Assembly: GCF_022829635.1 (NCBI RefSeq)
Contig: NZ_JAKSYO010000206.1
Coordinates: 61,167 to 125,166, forward strand
Reading direction: 5' to 3'
DNA from: Methylobacterium sp. E-066
GTDB lineage: Bacteria; Pseudomonadota; Alphaproteobacteria; Rhizobiales; Beijerinckiaceae
DNA: 64,000 bases
This document shows positions 34,379 through 42,552 of the stretch, piece after piece. The first letter of the stretch is position 1. Every line of letters starts with the position of its first letter. The notes under the pieces were generated by a model. The model worked only from the letters and a program-made list of their open reading frames with translations, did no database searches and had not been told where the DNA came from. The translations under genes and the position numbers were made by a program.

Positions 34379-35259
34379 CAGGTGACGGCTTTCCGCCCGA
34401 GGAACCGGAATTGCAGGGCGCAGAGGACGATGACGCCGGCCATCAGCACCACGGATTGCGCCGAGGACGAGCCGACATTCGCGTTGACGACGCCGTCGAG
34501 ATAGACCTTGAGGACGAGCGTCTGTGTCGACTGGCCCGGCCCGCCGCCGTTCACCGCGTAGACCGTCGCGAAGGTGTCGAAGGCCGCGTAGACGAGATCG
34601 ACGACGAGCAGGAAATAGACCGTCGGCATCAGCAGCGGTAGGACGATGGTGCGGAACCGGCGCAAGCCCCGGGCACCGTCGATGCGGGCCGCCTCGATGA
34701 TCGTTTTCGGGATCGCCTGGAGGCCCGCCAGGAAGAAGATGAAGTTGTAGCTGATCTGCTTCCAGGCGGCGGCCAGGATCACCAGCGCCATGGCCTGCGT
34801 GCCGTCGAGCTTGTAGTCCCAGGCGATCCCGATCCGGTTCAGCCACGCGCCGACGAGGCCGATCTGCGGGTGGAACATCAGCACCCACAGCACCGCCGCC
34901 ATGGCGGGCGCTACCGCGTAGGGCCAGATCAGCATCGTGCGATAGAAGGTGCGGCCCCGGATCTCGGTATCCGCCAGGACCGCGAGCACCAGCGCCACAC
35001 CCATCGAGACGGCGGTCACGCAGGCGCAGAATACGACCGTCCGCCCGATCGCCGCGAGGTAGAGCGGATCTGCGAACAGGTCAGTGAAGTTGTCGAGCCC
35101 GACAAACTCGGTGCTGGTGCCGAAGGCGTCCTCGCGCTCCAGGCTCGACCGGATCGCCTGGACGGCCGGCCACAGGAAGAAGACCACCGTCAGCACCAGC
35201 TGCGGCAAGATCAGCAGGGCCGGCAGCAGCCGGCCCGGGAACAGCGTCCGTCGTTCCAT
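34378..35259 (-). CDS. ugpA: Glycerol-3-phosphate-type ABC permease
   Basis: A 293-residue inner-membrane permease. The first span (LLPALLILPQLVLTVVFFLWP) and the following QAIRSSLEREDAFG are characteristic of UgpA. The coupling loop reads TIIEAARIDGARGLRRFRTIVLP. The ATG at 35259 is 31 bases after the ugpB stop. Together with UgpE it forms the channel of the importer. Confidence 0.88.
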   Translation of the reverse strand: MERRTLFPGRLLPALLILPQLVLTVVFFLWPAVQAIRSSLEREDAFGTSTEFVGLDNFTDLFADPLYLAAIGRTVVFCACVTAVSMGVALVLAVLADTEIRGRTFYRTMLIWPYAVAPAMAAVLWVLMFHPQIGLVGAWLNRIGIAWDYKLDGTQAMALVILAAAWKQISYNFIFFLAGLQAIPKTIIEAARIDGARGLRRFRTIVLPLLMPTVYFLLVVDLVYAAFDTFATVYAVNGGGPGQSTQTLVLKVYLDGVVNANVGSSSAQSVVLMAGVIVLCALQFRFLGRKAVT

Positions 35260-35290
35260 GCGTGGAGAGCCTTCCGCCGGTCCGCCGCGT

Positions 35291-36634
35291 TCACCCGCGC
35301 GTGGATTTCTGGAAGTCGCGCAGCACCCGGTTGCCGCGCGCGGCGGCGCTGTCCATGGCGGCTTGCGCGGTCTGCTGGCCCTGGAGCGCCTTCTCGATCT
35401 CCTCGTAGAGGATCGCGCGGATCTCCGGCAGGCGGCCGAGGCGCAGGCCGCGTGAGTTCGGGGTCAATTCCCCGCGCGAGAGCTGCCGCGCCGGCACGTC
35501 GGTGCCAGGGTTCTTGTCGAAATAGCCCGCCTGCTTGGTGGCCTCGTAGCCCGCGAGCGTCACTGGGACGTAGCCGGTGTTCTGGGCATAGAGCGCGACC
35601 TGCTCGGGCTTCGCGATAAAGGCATAGAAGGCCGCGACGCCCTTGTACTCGGCCTTGGTGCGCTTCGGCGCCGTCATCGCCCACAGGCTGGCGCCGCCGA
35701 TGATGGAGTTGTTCGGCCGCGGGTTCAGGGCCGGCTCGGTCGGCAGGAAGGCCTCGGCGTAGCGGAACTTGGCGTTCTTAACGATGTCGGCGCGGCCCGA
35801 CGACGAACCGAACCCGATCGCCGCCTGGCCGGAGTAGAAGATCGCATCCGGCGCGCCGTCGCGGCCAGTATACTTGAAGGCACCGTCCTTCGACAGGTCT
35901 AGGAAGCGCTGGAGCTGGTCGACGAAGGGCTTGGTATTGATGAGCAGTTCCGCGCCGAGGCCATCATAGCCATCGTTCTCAGTGGCGTAAGCGAGGTTCT
36001 GGATCGCGGCATATTCCTCGAACTGAATCCAGGTCATCCAGGCCGACGTGCTCGCGATCGGCGTGGGCGCCTTCGACGCGAGGGTGCGGGCCGCCTTCGC
36101 GTAGTCATCGTAGGTGGCCGGCGGGATGTCAGGATCGAGCCCCGCCTTCTCGAAGGCGTCGCGATTGTACCACATGACTGCCGTCGAGGAGTTGAACGGC
36201 ATCGAGGCGAGCTTGCCGTCCGGCAGGCTGTAATAGCCGCGCACGCCGGGGATGTAGGCCTTGGGATCGAGACCGAACCCGGTCTCCTCCGCGAGCTTCC
36301 AGGCCTGCTTGATGGCGGGGCCCGCCTGCAGCATCGTGCCCGTGCCGACCTCGAAGATCTGGACGATGTGCGGCGCCTTGCCGGCGCGGTAGGCGGCGAT
36401 CGCCGCCGTCAGCGTCTCAGGGTAGGTGCCCTTGAACACCGCCTCCAGCGTGACCTCGGATTGGCTCGCATTGAAGTCGCGCGTCAGCCTGTTGACCTCC
36501 TCGCCGTTCGCGCCCGACATCGCGTGCCAGAGCACGATGGACGTCCTGTCCCCATCCAAAGCAGAGGCGGGCGAGCGAAGCGCAGTCCATGCGGCGAGAC
36601 CGCCGACGCCGGCCAACAGGACGCGACGATCCAT
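35291..36634 (-). CDS. ugpB: Glycerol-3-phosphate-type ABC substrate-binding protein
   Basis: A 447-residue periplasmic protein. From the ATG at 36634, which has GGGAGGATT upstream, the sequence begins MDRRVLLAGVGGLAAW and is exported, with cleavage near ASALDG. UgpB-like stretches include LWHAMSGANGEEVNRL, FKGTYPETLTAAIAAYRAG, IVQIFEVGTGTM, SMPFNSSTAVMWYNRDAF and SAWMTWIQFEEYAAI. This match to UgpB is much closer than to general sugar-binding proteins. An upstream in-frame extension to 36745 has no signal character. First gene of the ugpBAEC operon. Such systems are often induced by phosphate limitation; I did not recognise a clear Pho box. Confidence 0.88.
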   Translation of the reverse strand: MDRRVLLAGVGGLAAWTALRSPASALDGDRTSIVLWHAMSGANGEEVNRLTRDFNASQSEVTLEAVFKGTYPETLTAAIAAYRAGKAPHIVQIFEVGTGTMLQAGPAIKQAWKLAEETGFGLDPKAYIPGVRGYYSLPDGKLASMPFNSSTAVMWYNRDAFEKAGLDPDIPPATYDDYAKAARTLASKAPTPIASTSAWMTWIQFEEYAAIQNLAYATENDGYDGLGAELLINTKPFVDQLQRFLDLSKDGAFKYTGRDGAPDAIFYSGQAAIGFGSSSGRADIVKNAKFRYAEAFLPTEPALNPRPNNSIIGGASLWAMTAPKRTKAEYKGVAAFYAFIAKPEQVALYAQNTGYVPVTLAGYEATKQAGYFDKNPGTDVPARQLSRGELTPNSRGLRLGRLPEIRAILYEEIEKALQGQQTAQAAMDSAAARGNRVLRDFQKSTRG

Positions 36635-37125
36635 CCAAAATCCTCCCTGCGGCGGGATCGACGCGCCCGTTGACATCAGGCTTGAGACGAGTTCCCGCGA
36701 AAGCACCCGGTCCGAGGACACGATGCTCGTCCGCCAATGATGCACGGACCCGACTGCGGAATAAAGCAGCTAGCGAGAGGACGCTATGCCCAGACATTCG
36801 CTTTGAATAGAAAACTCCATTCCCTCAATCCGACAGCGTCGCCATGCCGATCCAGTCAAACATGATCAATTTGGCGGCTAACGGACACGAGCAGCCTCGT
36901 CTCGTCGTGCCGTGCCATCTCGGTATTCCAGGCCAGGGACCGCGCTCTCGCCATGCCACACGCCGGTCACGCAGCTCACCCGTTTGAACGATACCGGTCC
37001 GAACACGCGATCATCGCATCGGTGCCGGACCGAAGCCAACTCTTGCCGAGCCCGCCGACGTCCGCTTCTGCCAACGTCACTCTGAAAAGCGGGCCGACAA
37101 CTTTCGGCCAGATTAAGCCATCGCA
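36635..37125. other. Upstream region of ugpB, left flank of an insertion sequence
   Basis: About 490 bases holding the ugpB promoter. From about 36850 the sequence looks like decayed intergenic DNA (fragments such as GGCAGAAGCGGACG on the minus strand). A minus-strand open frame here runs through the insertion-sequence boundary at 37126 and is not a gene. Confidence 0.4.
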
Positions 37126-37198
37126 CTAGGTCGTGAACCCATAACGGGTGGCACGGTTTGGTCGGGGCATCGTTGGTTCTCCGAATGGAGGACCGAGG

Positions 37199-37956
37199 AT
37201 GGCGCGGTTTGACCTGACGGATGTAGAGTGGGCGGTGATCGAGCCGGTTCTGCCGACGGACGTACGCGGCAAGGATCGGGTGGACGACCGACGGGTGCTG
37301 AACGGGATCTTCTGGCGGCTGCGCACGGGTGCGCCGTGGGCCGACATCCCGGCGCGTTACGGGCCCTACACGACCTGCGGCAACCGCTTCCGGCGCTGGC
37401 GCAAGCGCGGCATTTGGGATCGGCTTCTGGCTGCTGTGTCGAAGGCTTACGAGGGCGATCTGCAGATGATCGACGCCACCAGCGTGCGGGTTCACCAGCA
37501 TGCAGCCTGCGCCAAAAAAAAGACGGCGGATCCGGTGGCATGGGTCGCTCACGGGGCGGCCTGACCAGCAAGATCCACGCGCTGGTGGATGCCGAGGGCC
37601 GTCCCGTGGCGCTGAAGATCACGCCCGGTCAGGCGCATGACGGGCGCTCGGCGACCGACATGCTGGGCGGGCTGGGTGAAGGCCAGGTCCTGCTGGGTGA
37701 CCGGGCCTACGACAGCGATGCGCTGCGAGCCCGGATGTCCGAGCAGGGGGCTTGGGCGAACGTGAAGCCGATGCCCAACCGCAAGCAGGTCTTGGCCTTC
37801 AGCCCGTTCCTGTACAAGTACCGCAACCTGGTCGAACGCTTCTTCAGCAAGATCAAGCACTTCCGCGCCGTCGCCACCCGCTACGACAAGGATCCCGACA
37901 ACTTTCTTGCCAGCGTCAAACTCGCCGCCCTCCGGGTCTGGCTGCGAACTTTATGA
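37199..37956 (+). CDS. IS5-family transposase, made by predicted -1 frameshift
   Basis: The first frame starts at the ATG at 37199 (GGAG upstream) and runs to 37564; it encodes the N-terminal part MARFDLTDVEW, RRVLNGIFWRLRTGAPW and MIDATSVRVHQHAA, including the first catalytic Asp (MIDAT). The second frame continues to 37956 with GGLTSKIHALVDAEG, LLGDRAYDSDALR (second Asp) and YKYRNLVERFFSKIKHFR (the Glu of the DDE triad). The two frames join at a run of eight A's (37514-37521), where a one-base backward slip gives a single protein of about 252 residues. All three catalytic residues are intact, so the element may be active. Confidence 0.88.
37514..37521 (+). promoter_or_regulatory. A8 slippery site for transposase frameshifting
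   Basis: Eight consecutive A's follow GCC and precede GACGGCGG. The upstream frame would otherwise end at 37564 without the catalytic second half, while the -1 frame is open across this site and encodes the rest of the transposase. Such A-runs are the known slip sites of IS427-group elements. Sequencing error in a homopolymer is the alternative. Confidence 0.7.
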
Positions 37957-37983
37957 GTCCGCGACCTAGAGCGCGCGCAGCCG

Positions 37984-38034
37984 AAGTGGATACCGGTTCG
38001 GCGTCAGCGAGCGCGTCAAATCAAGGACTTAGAG
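37984..38034. repeat. Dispersed repeat family A, second copy
   Basis: Reads AAGTGGATACCGGTTCGGCG, then TCAGCGAGCGCGTCAAATCAAGGACTTAGAGC. It aligns with the loop-plus-right-arm of the hairpin at 27290-27330 and the sequence downstream of it, and with 44756-44807. It starts 15 bases beyond the right end of the IS5-family element. Confidence 0.7.
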
Positions 38035-38044
38035 CCGGTCTCGG

Positions 38045-38491
38045 TCAGCGCCGGATCAGGACGACGCCGCCGATCAGGAGCGCGACGCCCACTGCGCGTG
38101 GCAGGTCGATCGGCCGCTGCGCGAGGCCGATCCAGCCGTAGTGGTCGAAGATCACCGAGGCCAGCATCTGGCCGGTGACCAGGAGCGCCAAGAAAGTTCC
38201 GGCCCCGAGCTGCGGGACGAGGACGATCCCGAGGCCGATGAAGATCGCCCCGAACAGCCCGCCGCTCCACGCCCACCACGGAATCCGCGCCAGCACGCCG
38301 GCGGACGGGATCGGGTCGCGGGCTGCGAGGGCGACGACGACCATGCAGGCCACCCCGACCGTGAAGCTTACGACGCCCGACAACGCGGCCGAGTTGAGGG
38401 CCGTGCGCAGATTCGCGTTCAGCGCCTGCTGGATGACGATGCTGACACCGGCCGCGAGGGCGAGAGCCGAGGGGAAGAGCAGCTTCAGCAT
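38045..38491 (-). CDS. DMT-superfamily (YdcZ/DUF606) small transporter
   Basis: A 148-residue inner-membrane protein with about five hydrophobic spans. The start (LFPSALALAAGVSIVIQQALNANLR) with QQ and N, followed by SGVVSFTVGVACMVVVALAA and PWWAWSGGLFGAIFIGLGIVLVPQLG, is the typical YdcZ pattern. These proteins are half-size relatives of drug/metabolite exporters and may work as dimers. It ends near the family A repeat and is the last gene before the insertion sequence. It is downstream of the aldo/keto reductase on the same strand with 111 bases between. Confidence 0.8.
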   Translation of the reverse strand: MLKLLFPSALALAAGVSIVIQQALNANLRTALNSAALSGVVSFTVGVACMVVVALAARDPIPSAGVLARIPWWAWSGGLFGAIFIGLGIVLVPQLGAGTFLALLVTGQMLASVIFDHYGWIGLAQRPIDLPRAVGVALLIGGVVLIRR

Positions 38492-38602
38492 GTGGGGCGG
38501 GCACTTTCGGACGGCGCTGGCGTAACGGCCGCGGTTCGGAGGCGGTACCGCGATTCCTCGGCCCTCGCCAACCTGCCACGCTGTGCCGATCTTCTCCGCC
38601 CC

Positions 38603-39442
38603 TTACAGCATCGGCAGCATCCGCGGCCGCTTCCCCCGGGGGAAATGCGCGTCGATCATGGCGAGCTCGGCCGGGCCGAGATGCAGGTCGGCGGCGCCGG
38701 CATTCTCGATCGCCCGGGCCGGGCGACCGGTCTTGGGGATCGTGAAGGTGCCGGGCAGCCGGGTCAGGAAGGCCAGGGCCACCGCGTAGGGCGTCGTGCC
38801 GTGGGCTCGGGCGATGCCGTCCAGGACGCGGCCGCCGGCGCTGGCCGGGTCGGGGAAATCGCCGCTGCCGAACGGCGAATAACCGACCATCGCCACGCCG
38901 TGCGTCTCGCACCAGGGCAGCACCGCGTGCTCGATCGCCCGCTCGTTGAGATGGTACAGCACCTGGTTGCAGGCGATCCGGTCCGGCCCGGCGATGGCGA
39001 GCACCCGGTCGAGGTCGTCGACGTCGAAGTTGCTCAGGCCCCAGGACAGGATCTTGCCGGCTCGGCGCAGGTCCTCGAATCCCGCGATCGTCTCGGCCAG
39101 GGGATGCTGCCCGGGCCAATGCAGCAGGTAGCTGTCGAGCCGGTCGGTCTTCAACCGCTTCAGCGAGGCCTCGCAGGCCCGCACGACGCCCCGGCGCGTG
39201 GCGTTGCCCGGGACCACCTTCGAGACGAGAAAAACCTCCTCGCGGCAATCCGCGATGGCCTCGGCCACGATCGCCTCGGCGTCGCCGTACATCTCGGCCG
39301 TGTCGATATGGGTCATGCCGGCATCGATGCCGGCCCGCAGGGCACGCACCGCGTCGGCCCGGTCCGAGCCGTCGATGTGCCACGTGCCCTGGCCGATGAC
39401 CGGCACCGAGACGCGCGTCGCCCCAAAGCTCCTGGCGTGCAT
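38603..39442 (-). CDS. Aldo/keto reductase
   Basis: A 279-residue cytosolic NADPH-dependent oxidoreductase of the AKR superfamily. The catalytic tetrad is complete: Asp47 (HIDTAEMYG), Tyr52, Lys75 (FLVSKVVP) and His108 (SYLLHWPG). WGLSNFDVDDLD, CNQVLYHLNERAIE, GYSPFGSGDF and IPKTGRPARAIENAGA are the usual later motifs. The length and sequence place it with the DkgA/B-like prokaryotic group that reduces keto-gluconates, methylglyoxal or other carbonyls. Precise substrate unknown. Confidence 0.9.
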   Translation of the reverse strand: MHARSFGATRVSVPVIGQGTWHIDGSDRADAVRALRAGIDAGMTHIDTAEMYGDAEAIVAEAIADCREEVFLVSKVVPGNATRRGVVRACEASLKRLKTDRLDSYLLHWPGQHPLAETIAGFEDLRRAGKILSWGLSNFDVDDLDRVLAIAGPDRIACNQVLYHLNERAIEHAVLPWCETHGVAMVGYSPFGSGDFPDPASAGGRVLDGIARAHGTTPYAVALAFLTRLPGTFTIPKTGRPARAIENAGAADLHLGPAELAMIDAHFPRGKRPRMLPML

Positions 39443-39670
39443 GGCAGCGCTCCCTTCCCGGCCGGGTGGGGTCTCGTTCTCGATCGTCGGCCCGCCCGCT
39501 TGGGCCGAGCCGGCGTCCCCACCCCGCTGCGCCTTACTCGCGCCATCTTGGGGGGATGAGCAATGGGCCGTCGCCGCTCCGGTGTTGAACTTTAGGCCAG
39601 TGTCTCACGCCGCGCTCAACGAGGCCCCCAGGGGGCCTGCCAGGTCATCTGCGAGGGCCTGGAGCGCGCC

Positions 39671-40786
39671 ATGCGCGGCGGCCGCCCGATCGACCCTGTG
39701 GGAGACGCGCTGATGCTGCCGGCCCACCGGATGTTCTGGGCGCTGATCCTACTCGCCGCCGCCGGCGCGGGGCTGCTCTACAACATCATCTTCGCGGACG
39801 GCGCCACGCCGCTCGCCGGCTTCACCTACGGCCTGTGCACGGGGGCGACGGTTCTCGCGTTCGATCGCGGCCTCATCCTGGCGGGGCTGCAGGCGCGGAT
39901 CCGGCGCCTGCCGGCCTGGCTCTACGTCTTCGCGGCGGAACTCGCCTACGTGCTGATGATCGTGTCGGGCAACGCCCTCGGCGGCCTGATCGTCTGGACC
40001 TTCGGCCTCACCGGCGACGAACTCGCCGTGGCGACCCGGACGAACGCCCGCGTCCTCGCCTACGCCCTGGCGGTGGCGGGCCTGCTGGTCTTCGTGATCC
40101 GCATGCGCGACCTCGTCGGCGGCGAGATCTTCGTGAACTTCATGATCGGCCGCTACCACAAGCCGGTGGCCGAGGAGCGGATCTTCCTGTTCCTGGACGT
40201 GGTCGGCTCCACCGCCTTCGCGGAGACCCATGGTGACCTGCGCGCCCAGGAATATCTGAGCGCGGTCTTCGCCACCCTGGCCGAGCCTGTGCGCCGCAAC
40301 GGCGGCTCGGTGGACGATTATATCGGCGACCTCGCGATGGTGACCTGGCCGATGAGCCGAGGCCTGAAGGACGCGCGCTGCGTCACCTGCGTGTTCGACG
40401 TCATCGACCGGATCGAGGCCGAGGAGGCCGCCTGGACCGCCCGGTTCGGCACGGTGCCGAAGCTGCGCGCCGCGCTGCATGGCGGCTCGGTGGTCACTGC
40501 CGAAGTCGGCGTCGACCGCCACAAGATCGCGTATTTCGGCGATGCCGTGAACGTCACCTCGCGGATCGAGGCCCTGTGCCGGCCGCTCGGGGTCGGAATC
40601 CTGATCTCGCAGGATCTCCTCAGCCGGCTGCCGTCCCTGCCAGCCGGCGTGCGGGCGCGTTCGCTGGGGGCGCATGCGCTGCGCGGCCGCGGCGCGCCGC
40701 TCGCGGTGGCGACGCTGGAGCGCGGTGCTGCGTCCGATACGACGCTGACCGAGCAGCCGCCGCGCCGGCTCGCAGGGGCGCGCTGA
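39671..40786 (+). CDS. Membrane-anchored class III adenylate/guanylate cyclase
   Basis: A 371-residue protein. About four hydrophobic segments occupy residues 22-146, followed by a single class III nucleotidyl cyclase domain (about 168-345). The first metal-binding Asp is Asp176 in FLFLDVVGSTAFAE, the second Asp220 in DYIGDLAMVTW; the later IAYFGDAVNVTSRIE block (287-301) carries residues for catalysis. The membrane part could sense a signal. The start at 39671 has GGAGCG upstream; ATG at 39713 with GGGAG is an alternative. Stop overlaps the next gene (TGATG), starting a three-gene unit. Confidence 0.85.
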   Translation: MRGGRPIDPVGDALMLPAHRMFWALILLAAAGAGLLYNIIFADGATPLAGFTYGLCTGATVLAFDRGLILAGLQARIRRLPAWLYVFAAELAYVLMIVSGNALGGLIVWTFGLTGDELAVATRTNARVLAYALAVAGLLVFVIRMRDLVGGEIFVNFMIGRYHKPVAEERIFLFLDVVGSTAFAETHGDLRAQEYLSAVFATLAEPVRRNGGSVDDYIGDLAMVTWPMSRGLKDARCVTCVFDVIDRIEAEEAAWTARFGTVPKLRAALHGGSVVTAEVGVDRHKIAYFGDAVNVTSRIEALCRPLGVGILISQDLLSRLPSLPAGVRARSLGAHALRGRGAPLAVATLERGAASDTTLTEQPPRRLAGAR

Positions 40787-40989
40787 TGGCATCCGCCGGG
40801 ACCGGGCCCTGGACTGCCCTGACCGTCCTCAAGCTCGTGCTGCGCTTCTTGCCGCCGTTGCTCGGGCTGTTCGTCATCGGCCGCGCGGTGGTGCTGTCGA
40901 TCGGCGGCGATATCGAGCGCTGGCAGTTCGCCCTCGGGGCGCTCCTGATCCTGGCGGGCTTCACCTCGAAACTGGTGCCCCGGCGATGA
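40786..40989 (+). CDS. Small two-span membrane protein
   Basis: A 67-residue protein not recognised by family. Two hydrophobic segments are visible, about residues 12-39 (LKLVLRFLPPLLGLFVIGRAVV) in part and 48-60 (ALGALLILAGF), separated by a polar GGDIERWQ. Its start shares bases with the cyclase stop (TGATG) and its stop overlaps the YaiI gene (ATGA), so it is a genuine member of the operon despite its size. It might modulate or anchor the cyclase; this is conjecture. Confidence 0.7.
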   Translation: MASAGTGPWTALTVLKLVLRFLPPLLGLFVIGRAVVLSIGGDIERWQFALGALLILAGFTSKLVPRR

Positions 40990-41468
40990 GCGCGGAGGAG
41001 GGCCGGCCGCCGATCTATCTCGACGCCGATGCCTGCCCGGTGAAGGACGAGACCTACCGGGTCGCGGCGCGCTACGGCCTCACCGTCCACGTCGTCGCCA
41101 ACAGCGTGCTGAACCTACCGCGCGAGCCCTGGATCGTGCGCGTCGTCGTCGGCTCGGCGCTGGACGCCGCCGACGACTGGATCGCCGAGCGGGCCGGCCG
41201 TGGCAGCATCGTGCTCACCGCCGACGTGCCGCTGGCCGCCCGCTGCGTGAAAGCCGGCGCCACCGTGCTAGCCTTCACCGGCAAGCCGTTCAGCGAGGCC
41301 TCGATCGGCATGGCGCTGGCGACCCGCGACCTGATGCAGTCCCTGCGCGAGGCCGGAACGATCACGGGCGGCCCGGCGCCGTTCTCCCGCGCCGATCGCT
41401 CCTCGTTCCTGTCAGCCCTCGACCGGGCGGTGAACCGGATCTTGCGGGAGCGGCCGGTGCGTGGGTGA
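40986..41468 (+). CDS. YaiI/YqxD family protein (DUF188)
   Basis: A 160-residue cytosolic protein. The conserved YLDADACPVKDETYRVA opening, SIVLTADVPLAARCVKAGA and FTGKPFSEASIGMALATRDLM are diagnostic of the family. The fold is PIN-like, and the Asp residues of DADACP could bind metal; a nuclease function has been suggested but is unproven. It is the third gene of the cyclase operon. Confidence 0.9.
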   Translation: MSAEEGRPPIYLDADACPVKDETYRVAARYGLTVHVVANSVLNLPREPWIVRVVVGSALDAADDWIAERAGRGSIVLTADVPLAARCVKAGATVLAFTGKPFSEASIGMALATRDLMQSLREAGTITGGPAPFSRADRSSFLSALDRAVNRILRERPVRG

Positions 41469-41503
41469 CGGGATGGTTGGGGGGCGTATGACGAGGGCGA
41501 AAA

Positions 41504-41539
41504 CAAGAATGGCCCGAGCTTTCGCCCGAGCCATTCTTG
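41504..41539 (-). terminator. Rho-independent terminator downstream of the Fae paralogue
   Basis: CAAGAATGG pairs perfectly with CCATTCTTG, extended by a partly paired inner CCCGAGC/GCCCGAG. Read on the minus strand, the hairpin is followed by TTTTCG-like T-rich bases, so it should end the transcript of the gene at 41562-42110. It may also stop the convergent YaiI operon. Confidence 0.75.
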
Positions 41540-41561
41540 GTCGATGGCCGGATCGCGAAAA

Positions 41562-42110
41562 TCAGATCTTACCTTCGAGGCCCATCGTATAATATTTGTG
41601 CACGATCTTGTCCTGGTTCTCCAGGAGCCAGTCGATCGACGGCTCGTTGGTCATGGCCTTGCGGATCGCCTCGGTCATGCCCTTGCGCTGGATCTCGAAC
41701 AGCGCCTTGTGGTCGACCGTCTCGGCCTGGATCACGCCGGGGCTTAGCCAGACCGAGCAGATGATGCCGAGGTCGTTGGCCTTCTCCTTCGGGATATAGC
41801 CCGCCCGCACGGCATCGAGGACGCCGTTGGCGATGGCGAACTGCACCGTGCCCATCAGGATCGAGGTGTACTTGCTCTCGGTCACGCTCACCTTGGACAC
41901 GCAGAGCGTGACCGGGCGGACCATGATGTCGGTGTTGAGCAGCGCGAAGACGCGGCTGTGGCCGACGACCTGGTCGCCGGTCAGGGTCGCGATCGCGGTG
42001 CCGACCGGCCCGTCGAGCTCGCCGATGATGACCTCCGGCTCGGCCGCCGTGTTGGGCGGCCCGCCCGCCACGAGGGCTTCGCCGGCACGGAGGATGATGC
42101 GTTCACTCAT
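41562..42110 (-). CDS. Formaldehyde-activating enzyme paralogue (Fae-like)
   Basis: A 182-residue protein of the Fae family, which condenses formaldehyde with tetrahydromethanopterin in methylotrophs. Recognisable stretches are GEALVAGG (10-17), IIGELDGPVGTA, SVTESKYTSILMG, VLDAVRAGYIPKEKANDLGIICSVWLSP and IQRKGMTEAI, equivalent to known Fae blocks. However, the conserved active-site His region (AHIDLIIG in canonical Fae) reads AEPEVIIG here, so the His is replaced by Glu. The protein belongs with Fae2-like paralogues of unclear activity. ATG at 42110 has GGAG upstream. A strong terminator follows. Confidence 0.8.
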   Translation of the reverse strand: MSERIILRAGEALVAGGPPNTAAEPEVIIGELDGPVGTAIATLTGDQVVGHSRVFALLNTDIMVRPVTLCVSKVSVTESKYTSILMGTVQFAIANGVLDAVRAGYIPKEKANDLGIICSVWLSPGVIQAETVDHKALFEIQRKGMTEAIRKAMTNEPSIDWLLENQDKIVHKYYTMGLEGKI

Positions 42111-42279
42111 GACAAGATTCTCCACAGGATGCGCACGGAAGCACGATCCCGAACGTCGGGTCGGATCCGTCGGGATCAGGCGCGGTCGCGCGATCTCAAG
42201 ATGCGGGTCTCAGTTCGACGCGCGTGCGCCCGTGACGGGGCCGACCCGGCGCCGCGGGCGACCACCGCGTGGGCCGGCC

Positions 42280-42546
42280 TCAATCCTCAGAAGCCGGCAC
42301 CAGCGCCTTCAGCGCCTCGTTGACGCGGTCCTGCCAGCCGGGGCCGTCCTTCTGGAAATGAGCCAGCACGGCACTGTCGAGGCGCAGGGTGACCATCTCC
42401 CGCGCGCCCGGAACAGCCGCGGGGCGCGGCGCTGCGGGCGGGGCCGCCGGGGCGGCGGCGGGCTTGGCAGTCGTGGCGGCCTTGAAGGCCGCCTCGGCTG
42501 CGGTGCGCGGATCGGTGAATCGGCGGCGGTTGCGATCGTCGGCCAT
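42280..42546 (-). CDS. BrnA-like antitoxin-type protein without an adjacent toxin
   Basis: An 88-residue protein. The N-terminal half is Ala/Pro-rich and flexible. The C-terminal part VTLRLDSAVLAHFQKDGPGW, QDRVNEALKALV has the ribbon-helix-helix pattern of BrnA antitoxins: a beta strand with TLRLD, a helix with LxxF, GPGxQ and a closing helix. BrnA normally neutralises the RNase BrnT, whose gene precedes it; no such gene is present here. It may be an orphan or a DNA-binding regulator. It lies six bases after the stop of the Lys/Ala-rich gene, on the same strand. Confidence 0.6.
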   Translation of the reverse strand: MADDRNRRRFTDPRTAAEAAFKAATTAKPAAAPAAPPAAPRPAAVPGAREMVTLRLDSAVLAHFQKDGPGWQDRVNEALKALVPASED

Positions 42547-42552
42547 CGGCCC

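Larger units (their letters stand above)
37126..37969. mobile_element. IS5-family (IS427-group) insertion sequence flanked by CTAG
   Basis: The element lies between CTAG at 37126-37129 and CTAG at 37966-37969. Its ends form imperfect inverted repeats: GTCGTGAACCCATAA at the left against GTCGCGGACTCATAA read inward from the right, with three differences in fifteen bases. One transposase gene split by a frameshift fills the interior. Size about 840 bases, overlapping two-frame transposase and a TA-centred target are typical of the IS427 group of IS5. It sits between the ugp upstream region and a family A repeat. The CTAG could be target duplication or part of the termini; the palindrome makes this ambiguous. 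Confidence 0.85.

Noticed and set aside
36878..37552. Minus-strand open frame of 224 codons near the insertion sequence
   Set aside because: It straddles the left end of the IS5-family element and is antisense to the transposase, so it cannot be one gene.
42111..42279. BrnT-type toxin gene beside the BrnA-like protein
   Set aside because: Neither flank encodes a BrnT-like sequence.
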